Source of the DNA: Planctomicrobium sp051465645
GTDB taxonomy: Bacteria; Planctomycetota; Planctomycetia; Planctomycetales; Planctomycetaceae
Assembly: GCF_051465645.1 (NCBI RefSeq)
Contig: NZ_CP195790.1
Location: forward strand, 3,162,001-3,226,000
Direction of reading: 5' to 3'
DNA length: 64,000 nt
Under the pieces are notes generated by a model. That model was not told the DNA's origin. It was given only the letters and a program-made list of their open reading frames with translations, and made no database searches. Shown here piece by piece: positions 61,944-64,000 of the stretch; the first letter of the stretch is position 1, and every line of letters begins with the position of its first letter. The translations under genes were made by a program, and so were the position numbers.

Positions 61944-62143
61944 AACTACTGGAAATCCCCGCAGAATTCTGGACGATAGCACTTATCCAGTGCGGTGATT
62001 CCATCTCTTTCAAATGACCGAACAGGGTGAGATTGATCGCACCTGCGAGTTTCCGTCTTGAGTTGACGGAAAACAATCAGCTAAAGTCTCGTCGAAGCCA
62101 ACGGATTGGCCGTCGATAAACCGAGTAGTAGATAGAGAATGCG

Positions 62144-64000
62144 GTGAGTTCAGCAACAGGGACGGAGCGAACGCCGGCGCACCCTCAATCAAATGGGGGG
62201 CTCTTCGCCAATTTGCTGCGGTCATTAACTCTGATGACTGCCCGCCGCCCTGGTGTCACTCTCGCTATCGTGGCCATTGCGACAATCGCCTGCATTGGAA
62301 TCACGGCTCGCTTCCTGACTTTCAAAACAAACCGGGCAGATCTGATTGATCCCGGTCAGGAATTTCATCAACGCTGGGTGAGTTTCGTTGAGGAATTCGG
62401 TGATGACTCCGACATCGTCGTTGCAGTCGAAGGCAGAAGCCCTGAGCAGATCCGTCCTGTTCTCGACCGGATTGGAACACAGCTCACGGAAGAGTCAGAG
62501 CTGTTCTCTCGTGTCCTCTACAAAGTTGACCCGACAGCACTGCGTCACAAGGCGTTGCAGTACCTGAATCCAACAGAACTGGAGCAAGCCAATTCCCGGT
62601 TGGAAATGTACGCCCCGATACTGGAAGGCCACTGGAATCGGGCAGGACTTGAATCCTATTCCCGCCGACTGGCTGACCACATTCAATTGCTCTCTCAGCG
62701 ACAGGCCAACAACGAGCTATCGTCCCTGCTGGTACAGACCCAACAGCTGGTCGCCAGCCTGAGCGATTTCATTCAGAATCCTGAAGGGTTCAGCAACCCG
62801 TGGCCTGAGGTCGTTTCTCCGAATTCATTCCCTCATGCAAATGTCACGGAACCTCAGTATCAGCTGACTCCAAATGGCAAGATGGGGTTTGTTCTTGCAT
62901 TGCCTCGGAATGTTTCGACCGACTTTTCCGGGTCGTCTCGTTCCATCGCCAGAATGACCAAAATCCTGGATGATGCCCGACTGGAATTCCCTGAAGTCCG
63001 CATCGGCATGACAGGGATTCCTGTTCTTGAAGCGGACGAGATGCGACGTTCACAGTCGGACATGGCAGCCGCATCAGTGATTTCCTTCATCGGTGTCTTG
63101 ATGATCTCATTGATCGGGTTCCGCGGAATCCGACACCCAATGATGTCCATGTCGATGATTGCTGTCGGAACCGCATGGGCGATGGGATTCGCCACCGTTG
63201 CCGTCGGACATCTCAACATTCTCTCCATGTCCTTCGTCACGATTCTCATTGGAGTCGGCGACTACGGAACCCACTATGTCGCTTCCTACCTGGAGAACCG
63301 CCACAAAGGGCTTTCTCTGATGGATGCTCTTGGGGAAACAACACAAACCGTTGGTCCCGGCATTGTGACAGCGGCAATCACAACATCGCTTTCTTTCTTC
63401 GCTGCGGCCTTCACCACATTTCTGGGTGTTGCTGAACTCGGCATCATTGCCGGGGGCGGAATCCTGCTATGTGCCGTTGCGACGTTTGCAGTCCTGCCTC
63501 CTTTGATTGCATTGGCCGACCGAAAACTCGAACCACGCCAGTTGCCTGTTCCGTTTCAGGGACAGATGTTGCGAAAGGTTTTGAAAGGATATCCCGGGTC
63601 AGTCGCCGTCATTGGGCTCGTGATTCTTGCTGTTCTGACGATCTCGATTTTTGAAATCCGGGACGGGAGCGTCACATTTCGCCTGCGTTACGACTACAAC
63701 CTATTGAACATGCAGGCCAAAGGAGTTGAATCCGTTGAACTGCAGAAGAAGATCTTCGAAGAAGCAAACGGGTCACTGCTTTATGCCGTCTCAACAACGG
63801 ATTCGCCGCAACATGTTCGCATTCTGAAAGAGCAGTTCCTCGAACTGCCAACAGTTTCGCGTGTCGAAGATCTCGCTGGTTATCTGCCGACGTATTCTGC
63901 TGATGAAACCAACCTTCTTGTTCAGGCAATCCATGCTCGACTGAGTGGGCTTTCAGAACTCCCTCGCGGAATTCCCCAACTCGATCCATCGGCAATTGGT
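62144..64000 (+). CDS. MMPL/RND-family exporter, cut by the window end
   Basis: The first 619 codons of a long frame open to the window edge, starting at GTG (62144) after an in-frame stop at 62129. A first membrane helix (VTLAIVAIATIACIGITARF) is followed by a periplasmic loop with FLTFKTNRADLIDPGQEF, then a helix block with SMSFVTILIGVGDYGTHYVA; the Asp-Tyr in GDYG is the RND/MMPL proton site. It resembles HpnN-type hopanoid transporters, but the substrate is not set. A second periplasmic loop is under way at the cut. Confidence 0.85.
   Translation, partial: MSSATGTERTPAHPQSNGGLFANLLRSLTLMTARRPGVTLAIVAIATIACIGITARFLTFKTNRADLIDPGQEFHQRWVSFVEEFGDDSDIVVAVEGRSPEQIRPVLDRIGTQLTEESELFSRVLYKVDPTALRHKALQYLNPTELEQANSRLEMYAPILEGHWNRAGLESYSRRLADHIQLLSQRQANNELSSLLVQTQQLVASLSDFIQNPEGFSNPWPEVVSPNSFPHANVTEPQYQLTPNGKMGFVLALPRNVSTDFSGSSRSIARMTKILDDARLEFPEVRIGMTGIPVLEADEMRRSQSDMAAASVISFIGVLMISLIGFRGIRHPMMSMSMIAVGTAWAMGFATVAVGHLNILSMSFVTILIGVGDYGTHYVASYLENRHKGLSLMDALGETTQTVGPGIVTAAITTSLSFFAAAFTTFLGVAELGIIAGGGILLCAVATFAVLPPLIALADRKLEPRQLPVPFQGQMLRKVLKGYPGSVAVIGLVILAVLTISIFEIRDGSVTFRLRYDYNLLNMQAKGVESVELQKKIFEEANGSLLYAVSTTDSPQHVRILKEQFLELPTVSRVEDLAGYLPTYSADETNLLVQAIHARLSGLSELPRGIPQLDPSAIG

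Overview
The window reads as a chromosomal segment of a planctomycete, most likely order Planctomycetales. This rests on two DUF1559 proteins with pilin-type N-termini, a protein with two planctomycete-type CxxCH cytochrome domains, many secreted or lipoprotein products of planctomycete-only type, the futalosine-pathway gene mqnD and an orphan giant secretin. Base composition is moderate and even, and I see no rRNA, tRNA, CRISPR array, IS element or phage gene.

Layout. 1-2.6 kb: a proline-rich lipoprotein, a 2TM protein and an exported ArsC-like protein. 2.9-7 kb: mqnD, then on the minus strand a cytochrome/degenerate-peptidase protein translationally coupled to thiO. 7.3-9.6 kb: overlapping murC-murB. 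9.7-15.4 kb: a DadA-like dehydrogenase, a TolC-like lipoprotein and a CrtI-like desaturase. 15.7-20 kb: a zinc-ribbon protein, then a minus-strand cluster of three envelope genes (a DUF11 protein and two paralogues). 20.1-26 kb: LolA-like protein, GH88/105-like hydrolase, RluA-type pseudouridine synthase, ThuA protein, small exported protein. 26.3-30.3 kb: aroA-rsmB (ATGA overlap), a zinc-ribbon membrane protein, trxA with a near-consensus promoter. 30.4-37.7 kb, all minus: cupredoxin-like protein, BON protein, lipoprotein, 1259-aa secretin. 38-41.1 kb: infC (apparent AUU start), map, a GT2 glycosyltransferase. 41.6-49 kb: a His/Cys-rich exported protein, DUF1559, lptB, an Nramp-related transporter, a secreted protein, and a DUF1559-lipoprotein pair. 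49.3-52.1 kb, minus: coiled-coil protein, surE, STN-like protein. 52.5-54.4 kb: a 626-aa protein I cannot assign. 54.5-61.1 kb, minus: VWA protein, lspA, a repeat-type secreted protein, a small protein, exbB-exbD-exbD and a LOG-family protein. 61.6-64 kb: a small protein and an MMPL/RND transporter cut by the window end.

Together the window is dominated by cell-envelope functions: peptidoglycan precursors (murC, murB), LPS export (lptB), lipoprotein maturation (lspA, serving the many lipobox proteins here), outer-membrane channels (TolC-like, secretin), an ExbB/ExbD energy-transducing complex and an RND exporter. Housekeeping genes (infC, map, aroA, rsmB, trxA, surE) are interspersed. Many convergent or operon ends have a clear hairpin terminator. 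No single obvious new defence or metabolic system stands out. The most unusual items are the giant orphan secretin with a 14-bp tandem repeat behind it, the cytochrome/pseudo-peptidase fusion, the exported ArsC-like protein, the DUF11/tandem-paralogue cluster, the non-canonical infC start and acidic tail, and the unassigned 626-aa protein.
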